A program made the translations under genes and the position numbers. Shown one piece after another: positions 9,381-17,651 of a DNA stretch of 64,000 bases. Each line of letters opens with the position of its first letter. The first letter of the stretch is position 1. The stretch covers positions 1-64,000 of the forward strand of contig CALVLH010000007.1 in the NCBI GenBank assembly GCA_944336975.1, read 5' to 3'. The stretch is from an uncultured Clostridia bacterium. GTDB taxonomy: Bacteria; Bacillota; Clostridia; Christensenellales; Borkfalkiaceae. The notes beneath the pieces were generated by a model. It searched no databases. It was not told the origin of the DNA and was given only the letters and a program-made list of their open reading frames with translations.

Positions 9381-10127
9381 ATGGAACAGATCAGACGGCG
9401 TATTTTTTATTTTTCTCCGACGGGGAGTTGCAAGGCGATCGCGCAAGCCGTCGCTTTGCCGCACGACGAGCTCCTCGACCTCACCGCGCCTGATTCCCGC
9501 GCAAAAATTCCCATCTTTTCTCCGACCGACGAATGCGTGTTCGTTTTTCCCGTTTACAACGGCGCGATCCCCGAAGCCTGCGCGGCGTTTCTCGAAAAAT
9601 GCGAAGGAAACGGGGCGCACGCTTTTCTTTTTTGCGTTTACGGAGGAGCTCACAAGGGGAAGAGCCTTTCCCAAGGCGCAAAACTCTTACAGGAGCGCGC
9701 TTTTTCTCCGATCGGCGGCGCACATCTCCCTGCCCCGCACGCCTATACGAACCAAAAGAAAAACGCCCTCACGCGAGAGCGTATCGAAACCGTTTCGGCT
9801 TTTTTGCGCGGTGAGATCGCGGCAACCCCTCTCGAGATCGCCGAACGCACACCGAACACCGCCGTTCAGAAACAAATGAAACCGCTGACGGGCGTATGCC
9901 GCGTCCGCGCGAAAAAGTGCGTTTCCTGCGGCAAATGCCGCGAGGTCTGCCCCGTTTCCGCCGTCGGAAGCGAGTTCCGCGCGGGAAAGAGCTGTATATT
10001 ATGCGGCTCGTGCGTTTCCGCCTGTCCCGTCGGCGCGCGATCGCTCTCTCTCACCCCTTTCACAACGCTGTTTCTGCGCCTCAACTGCAAAGAGCGCAAG
10101 GACGAATTTTTCCGCTTTACGCGCTGA
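9381..10127 (+). CDS. EFR1-type protein: flavodoxin domain fused to 2x[4Fe-4S] ferredoxin
   Basis: A 248-residue electron-transfer protein. The first part is flavodoxin-like, with the FMN phosphate loop FSPTGSCKAIA near the start and PVYNGAIPEAC in the middle. From about residue 175 come two four-iron clusters, CVSCGKCREVC-P and CILCGSCVSAC-P. EFR1 ferredoxins are common in gut Clostridia; the partners are unknown. It would pass electrons between flavin and ferredoxin pools, fitting a fermenter with [FeFe] hydrogenase. The start is fixed by the promoter: the mRNA is expected to begin at or next to the ATG, and there is no other early in-frame ATG. Confidence 0.85.
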   Translation: MEQIRRRIFYFSPTGSCKAIAQAVALPHDELLDLTAPDSRAKIPIFSPTDECVFVFPVYNGAIPEACAAFLEKCEGNGAHAFLFCVYGGAHKGKSLSQGAKLLQERAFSPIGGAHLPAPHAYTNQKKNALTRERIETVSAFLRGEIAATPLEIAERTPNTAVQKQMKPLTGVCRVRAKKCVSCGKCREVCPVSAVGSEFRAGKSCILCGSCVSACPVGARSLSLTPFTTLFLRLNCKERKDEFFRFTR

Positions 10128-10198
10128 GCCGTCGATCTCAGATCCGCGCGCATAGCGAGAACGCGAGACCAACCGATAATGAGGATCCCAACAAGAGC

Positions 10199-10270
10199 TG
10201 AATCGTCAAATTGCGTGCAACACAAAAAGATTTTGTTCAAACAAATTTTGCGCGTTTTGCAATACAAAAC
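10199..10270 (+). repeat. Dispersed repeat, copy B (possible insertion-sequence end)
   Basis: Inverted relative to copy A at the left edge. Shared blocks are GTCAAA, GTGCAACAC, GATTT-GTTCAAA-AAAT-TTGCG and a terminal ACAAAAC. It lies in the short gap between the EFR1 gene and a terminator, with no open frame and no transposase nearby. Confidence 0.6.
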
Positions 10271-10274
10271 CTTT

Positions 10275-10306
10275 GAGGACCTGGCGTTAACCAACGCCAG
10301 ATCCTC
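10275..10306. terminator. Terminator between convergent genes
   Basis: GAGGACCTGGCGTT pairs with AACGCCAGATCCTC around a short loop, one mismatch, with TTTT following on the plus strand. It serves the EFR1 gene and probably the PP-loop gene on the other side. Confidence 0.8.
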
Positions 10307-10331
10307 TTTTCATGCCGCAGGCGCTTTTCTC

Positions 10332-11834
10332 TCATTTGACCGCGCCGCTAAAAGGGTTTTCCACGTGTTCCGCTCCTTCCTCCTCGTCGGGCGAAAACGG
10401 TTCCATCATCTCCGCATATTCCGCGGGACAGCCGAAAAATCCCGTCGTATGTTCGATCTCGCGCAGAGCTTCTTCTCTCGGGACGTTGCCGCTCCCGACC
10501 GCGAGCGCAAGTTCCACGGCGGAAAACGGGATCGTGCGGCTTTCCATGCGGCGGAAACGCATGAACTGCGTATACTCCTTGCATTTTTCGATCTTGCATG
10601 AGGTATGCAGGCTCTTATTTTCCTCCGCGCTGTCCGCCCATCCGATCTCCTCTTTGAGGAGCGCTTTGATCTCCTTCCAGCGGTATCCGTCCGCAACGTC
10701 GTTGAAATCGATATGAACGAATTGCGGCATTCTTGCGCGGCGGTCGCTCTTTTTCAGGCTCGCCAGCAAGGGTCCCATGAGTTCGGGAGCGCACGAAAGC
10801 GCCGCATGGACGTTTCGCACCTGCTCGTTCTGATAATTTCCCTCGTTGCTCTTCCCCCACGGGACGCCCTTCGCAAGTCCCCGAACGGTGAAATACATCT
10901 GCATCTGACCGCCTTTGAGCGGTTTTTTCAGCAGGAGGAGCCGCGCGAGATTGAAGAAAAACCGACCTGCCGCCTGCCACTTCGGACGGAAGGCGAATAC
11001 GGGAGATATGTTGTTGAACAAGAGATTGTGCATCTGCGCAGGCTCGTTCCCGAGCACGAGATAAGGCACGCGCTTTTCGACGAGCAAAGGATAAAACATC
11101 GCGTAGGCGGGCGCGGGACACATACAGGTATTCCCCGCCAGCTCGAAATGCTTCCGATAGATGCGGCGCATGACGTCTTTGTCGAGTTTTTCCACAACGA
11201 ACGTCACTTCGGGAAGCGCTTTTTTGGCGTTTTCGATGCTTTTCCGCGCGCTGTCCGACATATATTCCGTCTCCCATGTCAGAGAGAGGACTCTGCACTT
11301 CTTGACTTTTGCGAGATAATAGAGCAAAAACGAGGAATCTTTGCCTCCCGTATAGAACACGGCGACGTCAAACTCGCCTTTCGGGTTAGGCGGCACCGTC
11401 TCCACCGCAGGCATGATCGCGCGCAGATCTTTCAGCTGTTCCCGCTGAGCGCACATCGGACAGAGCCCTTCGTCATCCAATTCCAGCCCGGGAATGAGAT
11501 AGTCGTTCGCTACGCATCGCTTACAGAAATGGGCTTCCCGCAGACTTGTAACGTCCGCCCGATATTCCGACTGCGGCACGATGATCCCCTGTCCGATCAG
11601 CCGCCCGATCCCGCGCGAAAGCCCGATCTCGCCGAGCGTCTTCGCTCCGTCCATTTTTTGTAGCTTGTTAATTACGGAACGGGAAACGGCGACCGAATTG
11701 CGGAAGGTGTACGGCGCTTTCCGTATCCCGTAATACACGAGATGTCGCCGACCGATCTTCCATCGGCTTTGCAGGACATAGACCTGATTTTTATCCGCCT
11801 TGCACATCTTTTTGGCATCGTGTTTCCCTTTCAT
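10332..11834 (-). CDS. PP-loop ATP-pyrophosphatase superfamily protein with zinc ribbon
   Basis: 500 residues. An N-terminal domain (about 1-95) has a small winged-helix look (MDGAKTLGEIGLSRGIGRLI), a Cys pair region follows (CKRC about 110, CPMC about 130), then the PP-loop VFYTGGKDSSFLLYYL near 163-178. The layout CxxC - GxxxDDEGxCxxC - PP-loop recalls the N-acetyl-sugar amidotransferases (WbpG-like), which adenylate a carbonyl for amidation, but no sugar genes are near. Further Cys (CMCP) follow the PP-loop. AAAGGGAA precedes the ATG. It is co-directional with the zinc-ribbon gene 70 bases upstream. Substrate unknown. Confidence 0.7.
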   Translation of the reverse strand: MKGKHDAKKMCKADKNQVYVLQSRWKIGRRHLVYYGIRKAPYTFRNSVAVSRSVINKLQKMDGAKTLGEIGLSRGIGRLIGQGIIVPQSEYRADVTSLREAHFCKRCVANDYLIPGLELDDEGLCPMCAQREQLKDLRAIMPAVETVPPNPKGEFDVAVFYTGGKDSSFLLYYLAKVKKCRVLSLTWETEYMSDSARKSIENAKKALPEVTFVVEKLDKDVMRRIYRKHFELAGNTCMCPAPAYAMFYPLLVEKRVPYLVLGNEPAQMHNLLFNNISPVFAFRPKWQAAGRFFFNLARLLLLKKPLKGGQMQMYFTVRGLAKGVPWGKSNEGNYQNEQVRNVHAALSCAPELMGPLLASLKKSDRRARMPQFVHIDFNDVADGYRWKEIKALLKEEIGWADSAEENKSLHTSCKIEKCKEYTQFMRFRRMESRTIPFSAVELALAVGSGNVPREEALREIEHTTGFFGCPAEYAEMMEPFSPDEEEGAEHVENPFSGAVK

Positions 11835-11904
11835 CGCGTTCCCTTTCGCTTAAGCGCCTTTTTTAACACGGCTTTCCGTCTGTAAGCCGTTGCGTTTTTG
11901 ACAT

Positions 11905-12483
11905 TCAATATCTGTCCACATAAATGATCTCATAAGAATCGGAATCGATCATGAGATCGATATTCGCCCCTTGCACGAGCAAACAGTTCCCGCTCCCCGC
12001 CGACCAGCCTTGCCCGCGATCGGAGATTTTCTTCGCATTCGCGATCAAATCCTTGCAAAACTCCAAAAGATCTTCCTCTTCCGCTAGTTTTAATTTCCGT
12101 TTCATTTTTCTCTCGATGCGCTCGCTTCTGACAAATAACCTATCGGCATGGGCAATCAAATCTTCCCGAAACGCTTCCGTATCCGTGCCGATCACGTTGC
12201 ACATGATCTCCTCCGCCCGCTCGAACATTCCGAACGGCACGTAAAGCGCGGCGTTTTCCAAAGGAACGGCAAATGCCGACATCACACCGCTTCCGCGCGG
12301 GATCGAGGCAACGGGAATATTCTCATTCCGCAGCGCCGCTTCCGCCATCGCGGCTTCCATCGCCCTCTGTTCGCACAGAAAACAAAAATCATCCGCCTGC
12401 ACTTCGCGCACGCGTTTGTTTCCGCAATTCGGACATCGCTCTTCCTCAAATGCCAGATGACAGCTTTCACAAAAATTTATCAT
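11905..12483 (-). CDS. Zinc-ribbon / DUF2007-like protein of unknown function
   Basis: 192 residues. It begins with two Cys pairs (CESC and CPNC, residues about 4-21) and another pair, CFLC, near residue 35. The middle (RAMEAAMAEAALRNENIPV followed by ALYVPFGMFERAEEIM) resembles DUF2007, a putative regulatory domain. The C-terminal 60 residues are charged and unrecognised. The ATG at 12483 is preferred; a TTG nine codons earlier is less likely. It is the first gene of a two-gene unit with the PP-loop protein. A consensus promoter lies about 280 bases upstream, giving an unusually long leader. Confidence 0.6.
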   Translation of the reverse strand: MINFCESCHLAFEEERCPNCGNKRVREVQADDFCFLCEQRAMEAAMAEAALRNENIPVASIPRGSGVMSAFAVPLENAALYVPFGMFERAEEIMCNVIGTDTEAFREDLIAHADRLFVRSERIERKMKRKLKLAEEEDLLEFCKDLIANAKKISDRGQGWSAGSGNCLLVQGANIDLMIDSDSYEIIYVDRY

Positions 12484-12764
12484 ATAAACACGCCCTGCTT
12501 TTGCAATCAATCTGCGCTCTTAGCGCTCTGCCCTTTATAAATTTCTTACATCCGTCGAGAAATCTTTTCCATCATCCTACGATCGGTTCGTTCCGGAGGA
12601 GCGGATCGGCATTCGGATAAATGCCGAAAAAAATATTTCGCGTTTCGGCAACTCGAAATCGCGTCCATTCCTCGGACGGCGACATCTGCCGCGCGGCGGC
12701 GCTTCGTCAACGGCAGGATGGAGCGTATGCGCCCCTCACGCACGAACACCACCTTTCAGAAAGT
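12484..12764 (-). other. Long untranslated leader of the zinc-ribbon/PP-loop unit
   Basis: From the promoter at 12765-12793 to the ATG at 12483 the transcript would carry about 275 bases of leader. It holds a hairpin (CGGCATT pairing with AATGCCG near 12608-12626) and a 68-codon open frame starting at a GTG (12752) whose product is Arg-rich and resembles nothing I know. No known riboswitch pattern was recognised. Confidence 0.4.
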
Positions 12765-12793
12765 ATTGTATCACATCCCCATCCCTCTGTCAA
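12765..12793 (-). promoter_or_regulatory. Promoter of the zinc-ribbon/PP-loop unit
   Basis: Minus-strand TTGACA and TACAAT with a 17-base spacer, both boxes near-perfect. Confidence 0.8.
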
Positions 12794-12845
12794 GATTGCC
12801 CGAACGCGCCCACGCGGCGCCAACGCAGACACCTTATCCGACACC

Positions 12846-12923
12846 ACCGCAGATTGACCGCTTCGCCTGACGTCACCGCAGTTTGACCGCTTCGCCTGAC
12901 GTCACCGCAGTTTGACCGCTTCC
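12846..12923. repeat. 29-bp tandem repeat, about 2.7 copies
   Basis: Two complete head-to-tail units (12846-12874 and 12875-12903) differ at one base, followed by a partial third. The unit begins ACCGCAG, contains TTGACCGCTTCG and ends CCTGACGTC. There are no spacers, so it is not a CRISPR array. Confidence 0.85.
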
Positions 12924-13153
12924 CGCGAGTCGCTCCCAAACGCGGCGACAAAGCAGAATATCCGAAGCGAGCGCCATACGCGCCCCCGCCTCAAACACCC
13001 CCCGAAACAACGGAAGCGAAAAACAAACTGCACTGCTGAGCCAAAATCGAGCAATAACCGTCAAAAAAAACAAATCGGCGCACGCCCTCCTTTTCGGCAG
13101 CGCAAAACGCATATTTGAGGAAAAATAAGGTGAAATCGACGATTTTGCGGTAT
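12924..13153. other. Non-coding stretch
   Basis: No gene I can support. An open frame on the minus strand (13166 to 12873) crosses the tandem repeat, has no ribosome site and shows no family resemblance. Confidence 0.4.
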
Positions 13154-13172
13154 TTATGTCAGACATAATACT
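13154..13172. promoter_or_regulatory. Palindromic operator-like site, second copy
   Basis: TTATGTCAGACATAATACT is identical, except for the central base, to the site just upstream of the PadR-type regulator's promoter at 24878. The core is a perfect TTATGTC-N-GACATAA palindrome. No promoter or gene that it would control was recognised here. Confidence 0.55.
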
Positions 13173-13351
13173 AAAATTAAGCCGATTATTTCACGCATAG
13201 TACCTGATAATTCCGTTTTTTAACAACTTTCCTTTACAATCGGGCACGCAATCGTCTCCTCATAGCGCTTTCCGCTTCTTGTAAAAAAGAACGCAAAAGG
13301 CGGAAACTTCTGCGCCCCCTTCCCACGCGTGCCGTCATATCGCGCCGATAT

Positions 13352-13381
13352 AAAAAAAGCGCGCCTTTTTCAAGGCGCGCC
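13352..13381 (-). terminator. Terminator after the [FeFe] hydrogenase gene
   Basis: GGCGCGCCTT pairs with AAGGCGCGC around a short loop, followed by seven T residues on the minus strand. Confidence 0.88.
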
Positions 13382-13414
13382 CTTTGCGCTTTCTTTCGTC
13401 TCTGTTTCGATCCG

Positions 13415-14920
13415 TTAAGGAAGCTGGATTTCGTAGAGATCCTTTTCTGGAAGCTTCTTGGTCGATCCGTCGACAAACTTCTTGACCTCTGCCGCCGCTT
13501 TTTCGATAGAAATATTGGTTCCCGCACCCGCAACGCATCCGCCGGGACATCCCATTCCTTCGATCAGACAACCGTTCTTTTTGCCCGCCTTGGCGAGCAT
13601 GAGTATCTTTTTGCACGCGTCGAGCCCTTCGGCGTGCTCGATCTTGACCTCCACGCCGGGATAATATTCGCGCACGCACGCTTCGACTGCCGCCGCAACG
13701 CCGCCCGCGACCGCATAGCCTCTGCCTGCGCCCGTCGCGTCGTGAATGGGATCCTCTTTATTGTACGTCTTGAAATCAATCCCGCGCGCCTCGAACATCG
13801 CCGCAAGTTCTTCGAATGTGATGACGAAATCGACGTCGCTTCGGACCGTGCGGCGGGAAGCCTCCAATTTTTTCGCCGCGCAAGGTCCGATGAAGACCAC
13901 GCGCGCGTCCGGCATCTTCTGCTTGATGGAACGCGCCGTCGCCACCATCGGCGTAAGCGCGCTGGAAACGCGGTCGATCATCTCGGGGAACTGCGTCTTT
14001 GCGAGCATACTCCATGCGGGACAGCAGGACGTGAGCAGGAACGGCACTTCGCCCGTCGCGACCTGCGTCGCATAATGATGCGCTTCCGTCGCCGCGCCGA
14101 CGTCTGCGCCATGCGCGACTTCGAACACCTCTTTGAAGCCGAGGTCTTTGAGCGCAGCTTTCATCTTCCACAGCGTGACGTTGGGTCCGAACTGTCCGAT
14201 GACTGCGGGCGCGACTTCCGCGACGACCTGATCTCCCTTCTTCATCGCCTGGATGAGCTGGAAGATCTGCGATTTGTCGGCGATCGCCCCGAACGGACAG
14301 CTCACCATGCACTGACCGCACCCGACGCACTTTTTGGGATCGATGGACGCCCTTCCGAGCGCGTCGCTGGAGATCGCCTTCACGCCGCACGCCTGCGCAC
14401 ACGGACGAATCTTATGCGCGATCGCGTCGTACGGGCAAGCCGCCTTGCATCTGCCGCATTTGATACATTTTTCCTTGTCGATGACCGTCTTTCCGTCCTT
14501 TCCGATCGAGATCGCGCCCTTGGGGCAAACGGTCATGCACGAGCGCGCCACGCACCCGCGGCACTGATCGCTGACTTCATAGACGTTGTCCTCGCACTTA
14601 TCGCACGCGGACGGAATGACCTGCATGAGCGGCGGTTCATAGTATTTATCCGAGATATTGCTCGCATCCAGGCCGCTCGTGATGTGAACGGGACGATCCT
14701 GCGGGCGCAAGGACATTCCCATCGCAAGGCGGACGCGTTCGGACGCGATCGCGCGCTCGCGATAGATGCTCTCGCGATACTGCGGCTGTTCGGTCGGCGT
14801 TATTTTATACGGGATCGCCTCGATGTCGTTATTGATGTTTTCCGAATCATACGCGACGCGGGCGACTTCGACAAAGATCTTCCTGCGCAGCTTGATGACG
14901 GATGTTTCCAATCCTCTCAT
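13415..14920 (-). CDS. Monomeric [FeFe] hydrogenase (group B type)
   Basis: 501 residues; makes H2 from protons and reduced ferredoxin. The N-terminal Cys region (CDKCEDNVYEVSDQCRGC, about 104-120) is typical of group B enzymes, followed by four-iron motifs CIKCGRCKAACP and CVGCGQCMVSCP. The H-cluster loops are L1 TSCCPAW (about 296), L2 GPCAAKK (about 342) and L3 EGMGCPGGC (about 455), so all cysteine ligands are present. It lies downstream of adhE in the rex-adhE direction. AAAGGAGA precedes the ATG. A hairpin in the gap before it may allow partial termination after adhE. Maturases HydEFG are not in the window. Confidence 0.92.
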   Translation of the reverse strand: MRGLETSVIKLRRKIFVEVARVAYDSENINNDIEAIPYKITPTEQPQYRESIYRERAIASERVRLAMGMSLRPQDRPVHITSGLDASNISDKYYEPPLMQVIPSACDKCEDNVYEVSDQCRGCVARSCMTVCPKGAISIGKDGKTVIDKEKCIKCGRCKAACPYDAIAHKIRPCAQACGVKAISSDALGRASIDPKKCVGCGQCMVSCPFGAIADKSQIFQLIQAMKKGDQVVAEVAPAVIGQFGPNVTLWKMKAALKDLGFKEVFEVAHGADVGAATEAHHYATQVATGEVPFLLTSCCPAWSMLAKTQFPEMIDRVSSALTPMVATARSIKQKMPDARVVFIGPCAAKKLEASRRTVRSDVDFVITFEELAAMFEARGIDFKTYNKEDPIHDATGAGRGYAVAGGVAAAVEACVREYYPGVEVKIEHAEGLDACKKILMLAKAGKKNGCLIEGMGCPGGCVAGAGTNISIEKAAAEVKKFVDGSTKKLPEKDLYEIQLP

Positions 14921-14961
14921 AGAAATATCTCCTTTCCCCGATGAATCAAAGTATCAAAAGC

Positions 14962-14987
14962 GGCAAGGGAGCCAAAACTCCCCTGCC
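14962..14987 (-). terminator. Hairpin between adhE and hydrogenase
   Basis: GGCAGGGGAG pairs with CTCCCTTGCC (one mismatch) around a six-base loop. The T run on the minus strand is weak (GCTTTTG), so it could be a partial terminator or processing site. Confidence 0.55.
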
Positions 14988-15009
14988 TCTTTTTCGTTTG
15001 TTTTTTTGC

Positions 15010-17622
15010 TTACTTTCTTCCGTAATAAGCGTTGAGGTACATCTGCTTGATCTCGCTCATGAGCGGATAACGAGGGTTCGCGCCCGTGCACTGATCGTCG
15101 AACGCGTCTTCCGTCATCTGATCGAGCTTCGCGAGGAATTCCTCCTCGGTGACCTTGCCCGCGAGCGCTTCCTGGATGGTCTTGGGCTGTTCGACCGCCG
15201 CCTGCAATTCTTTGATCTTTTTGATGAGCGCTTCGACGAGTTCGTCGTCGTTCTTGCCTTTCAGACCGACAAACCTTGCGAGGTCGGCATATCTCGCCTT
15301 GCACTGAGGATATGCGTACTGCGAGAAGGTGCCCATCTTGGTCGGCTGTTCGGAGCTGTTGAAGCGGATGACCTCTTCGAGCATGAGCGAGTTCGCCATG
15401 CCGTGAGGGATATGCCAGTAGGAACCCAGCTTATGCGCCATGGAGTGGCATACGCCGAGGAACGCGTTCGCGAACGCCATACCCGCCATGCAGGACGCAT
15501 TCGCCATCTTCTCGCGCGCTTCCGCGTCGTGCGCTCCGAGCGAGTACGCTCTCGGCAGATAATCGAAGATGAGTTTTGCCGCTTCTTTCGCGATGCCGTT
15601 GGTGAAATCGGTCGCCATGATGGAAGCGATCGCTTCGAGCGCGTGGCTCATCGCGTCGATACCCGAGCAGGAGGTCAGTCCCTTCGGGATGTTCATCATG
15701 AGGTCTGCGTCGATGATCGCGATGTCGGGCATGAGTTCATAGTCCGCGAGAGGATATTTCGTGCCCGTTTTTTCGTCCGTGATGACCGCGAACGGCGTAA
15801 CTTCGGAACCGGTACCCGCCGTCGTGGGGATCGCGACGAACGTCGCCTTGTCGCCCATGTGCGGGAAGGTGTAGACTCTCTTTCTGATGTCCATGAAGCG
15901 CATCGCCATATCCTGGAAATCCACTTCGGGATGTTCGTAAAGCACCCACATGATCTTCGCCGCGTCGATGGGCGAACCGCCGCCGACCGCGATGATGACG
16001 TCGGGCTGGAAGTCGCGCATCTGCTTCACGCCTTCGTTCGCGCAAGCGAGCGTGGGATCGGGTGTGACGTTGAAGAAAGTCGCGTGCGTGATGCCCTGTT
16101 CGTCGAGGATCTGCGTGATCTTCTTGGTGAAGCCGCTCTGATACAGGAATTTATCCGTGACGACGAACGCCTTTTTCTTGTTGTAAACCTGCGGGCCGAG
16201 CTCTTTGAGCGCAACGCCGAGGCAACCGCGTTTGAAATAAACCTTTTCGGGTGCTCTGAACCACAACATATTTTCCTTCCTCTCCGCAACAGTTTTGATA
16301 TTGATCAGGTGTTTGACGCCGACGTTTTCGGAAACGGAGTTTCCGCCCCAGGATCCGCAGCCGAGCGTCAGGGAAGGCGCGAATTTGAAGTTGTACAGAT
16401 CGCCGATGCCGCCGTGCGACGAAGGCGTGTTGATGACGATACGGCAGGTCTTCATGATGCCGCGGAAATATGCGATCTTGTCCGCGCCCGTCTCCACGTT
16501 GATGTAGAGCGAGGAGGTGTGTCCGAGACCGCCGTCTTTGATAAGGTGATCGGCTTTGGAGACCGCGTCTTCGAAGCTGGTCGCCTTATACATCGCAAGC
16601 ACGGGAGAGAGTTTTTCGTGCGCGAATTCTTCGGAAAGATCGACCGATTCTACCTCACCGACCAGCACTTTGCTGCCCGCAGGCGCGGTAAACCCGCTCA
16701 GTTCCGCGATCTTGCAAGCGGACTGTCCGACGATGCGGGCGTTGAGTGCGCCGTTGATGATGATCGTCTTTCTGACTTTATCCGTCTCTTCGGGCGTGAG
16801 GAAGTATGCGCCGCGCAGAGCCATTTCCTTTTTGAACTCGTTATAGACGTCCTTGAGCACGATGACAGACTGTTCGGAAGCGCAGATCATGCCGTTGTCG
16901 AACGTCTTGGAATGCAGGATGGACGAAGCCGCGAGCTTGATGTCTGCCGAGGAGTCGATGATCGCGGGCGTATTGCCTGCTCCGACACCGACCGCGGGTT
17001 TGCCCGACGAATAAGCCGCGCGGACCATGCCGGGACCGCCCGTCGCGAGGATGAGATCCGCTTCGCGCATGATCATGCCGGACAGCGGAACGGTAGGTTC
17101 GTCGATCCAGCCGATGATGTCTTCGGGCGCACCCGCTTCCACCGCCGCTTTCAGGACGATCTTCGCCGCTTCGATGGTGCTCTTCTTCGCTCTGGGGTGA
17201 GGCGAAATGATAAGACCGTTTCTCGTTTTGAGGCAGATGAGAGATTTGAAGATCGCGGTCGCCGTGGGGTTGGTCGTGGGGATGACCGCCGCGATGACGC
17301 CGATCGGCTCTGCGATCCTGGTAATCCCGAAGCCTTCGTCGCGCTCGATCACGCCGCAGGTACGGGTATCTTTATACGCGTTGTAGATGTACTCGGACGC
17401 ATAGTGGTTTTTGATGACCTTGTCTTCGACAACGCCCATTCCCGTCTCTTCCACCGCCATCTTCGCAAGGGGGATACGCATCTTGTTGGCAGCCATCGCC
17501 GCTTTGAAGAAAATGTAGTCCACTTGCTCCTGCGTGTAAGTCGCAAACTTCGCCTGTGCAGCTCTTACTTTCGCGAGCATTTTCTCCAACGATTCCTCAT
17601 CGTTGACGATAAAGTCTTTCAT
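15010..17622 (-). CDS. adhE: Bifunctional acetaldehyde-CoA/alcohol dehydrogenase
   Basis: 870 residues. Reduces acetyl-CoA to acetaldehyde and then ethanol with two NADH. The N-terminal aldehyde dehydrogenase half has the catalytic Cys in GMICASEQS (about 242). The C-terminal iron-dependent alcohol dehydrogenase half has GGGSPIDAAK (about 544) and the metal-binding His motif CHSMAHKLGSYWHIPHG. AdhE polymerises into spirosomes in known species. It begins 29 bases after rex, behind GGAGGTAAC, so it is almost certainly co-transcribed with rex and repressed when NADH is low. Confidence 0.97.
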   Translation of the reverse strand: MKDFIVNDEESLEKMLAKVRAAQAKFATYTQEQVDYIFFKAAMAANKMRIPLAKMAVEETGMGVVEDKVIKNHYASEYIYNAYKDTRTCGVIERDEGFGITRIAEPIGVIAAVIPTTNPTATAIFKSLICLKTRNGLIISPHPRAKKSTIEAAKIVLKAAVEAGAPEDIIGWIDEPTVPLSGMIMREADLILATGGPGMVRAAYSSGKPAVGVGAGNTPAIIDSSADIKLAASSILHSKTFDNGMICASEQSVIVLKDVYNEFKKEMALRGAYFLTPEETDKVRKTIIINGALNARIVGQSACKIAELSGFTAPAGSKVLVGEVESVDLSEEFAHEKLSPVLAMYKATSFEDAVSKADHLIKDGGLGHTSSLYINVETGADKIAYFRGIMKTCRIVINTPSSHGGIGDLYNFKFAPSLTLGCGSWGGNSVSENVGVKHLINIKTVAERKENMLWFRAPEKVYFKRGCLGVALKELGPQVYNKKKAFVVTDKFLYQSGFTKKITQILDEQGITHATFFNVTPDPTLACANEGVKQMRDFQPDVIIAVGGGSPIDAAKIMWVLYEHPEVDFQDMAMRFMDIRKRVYTFPHMGDKATFVAIPTTAGTGSEVTPFAVITDEKTGTKYPLADYELMPDIAIIDADLMMNIPKGLTSCSGIDAMSHALEAIASIMATDFTNGIAKEAAKLIFDYLPRAYSLGAHDAEAREKMANASCMAGMAFANAFLGVCHSMAHKLGSYWHIPHGMANSLMLEEVIRFNSSEQPTKMGTFSQYAYPQCKARYADLARFVGLKGKNDDELVEALIKKIKELQAAVEQPKTIQEALAGKVTEEEFLAKLDQMTEDAFDDQCTGANPRYPLMSEIKQMYLNAYYGRK

Positions 17623-17651
17623 GTGTTACCTCCGTTTATATTAAAACTTTT

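Noticed and set aside
12846..12923. CRISPR-like array
   Set aside because: Units are directly adjacent with no spacers, there are fewer than three complete copies and no cas genes nearby.
12873..13166. 97-codon open frame on the minus strand
   Set aside because: Starts inside the palindromic site, crosses the tandem repeat, has no ribosome site and resembles nothing.
13206..13222. Second Rex operator near 13.2 kb (TTAACAA)
   Set aside because: Only one half-site is good; the other half is at the wrong spacing.
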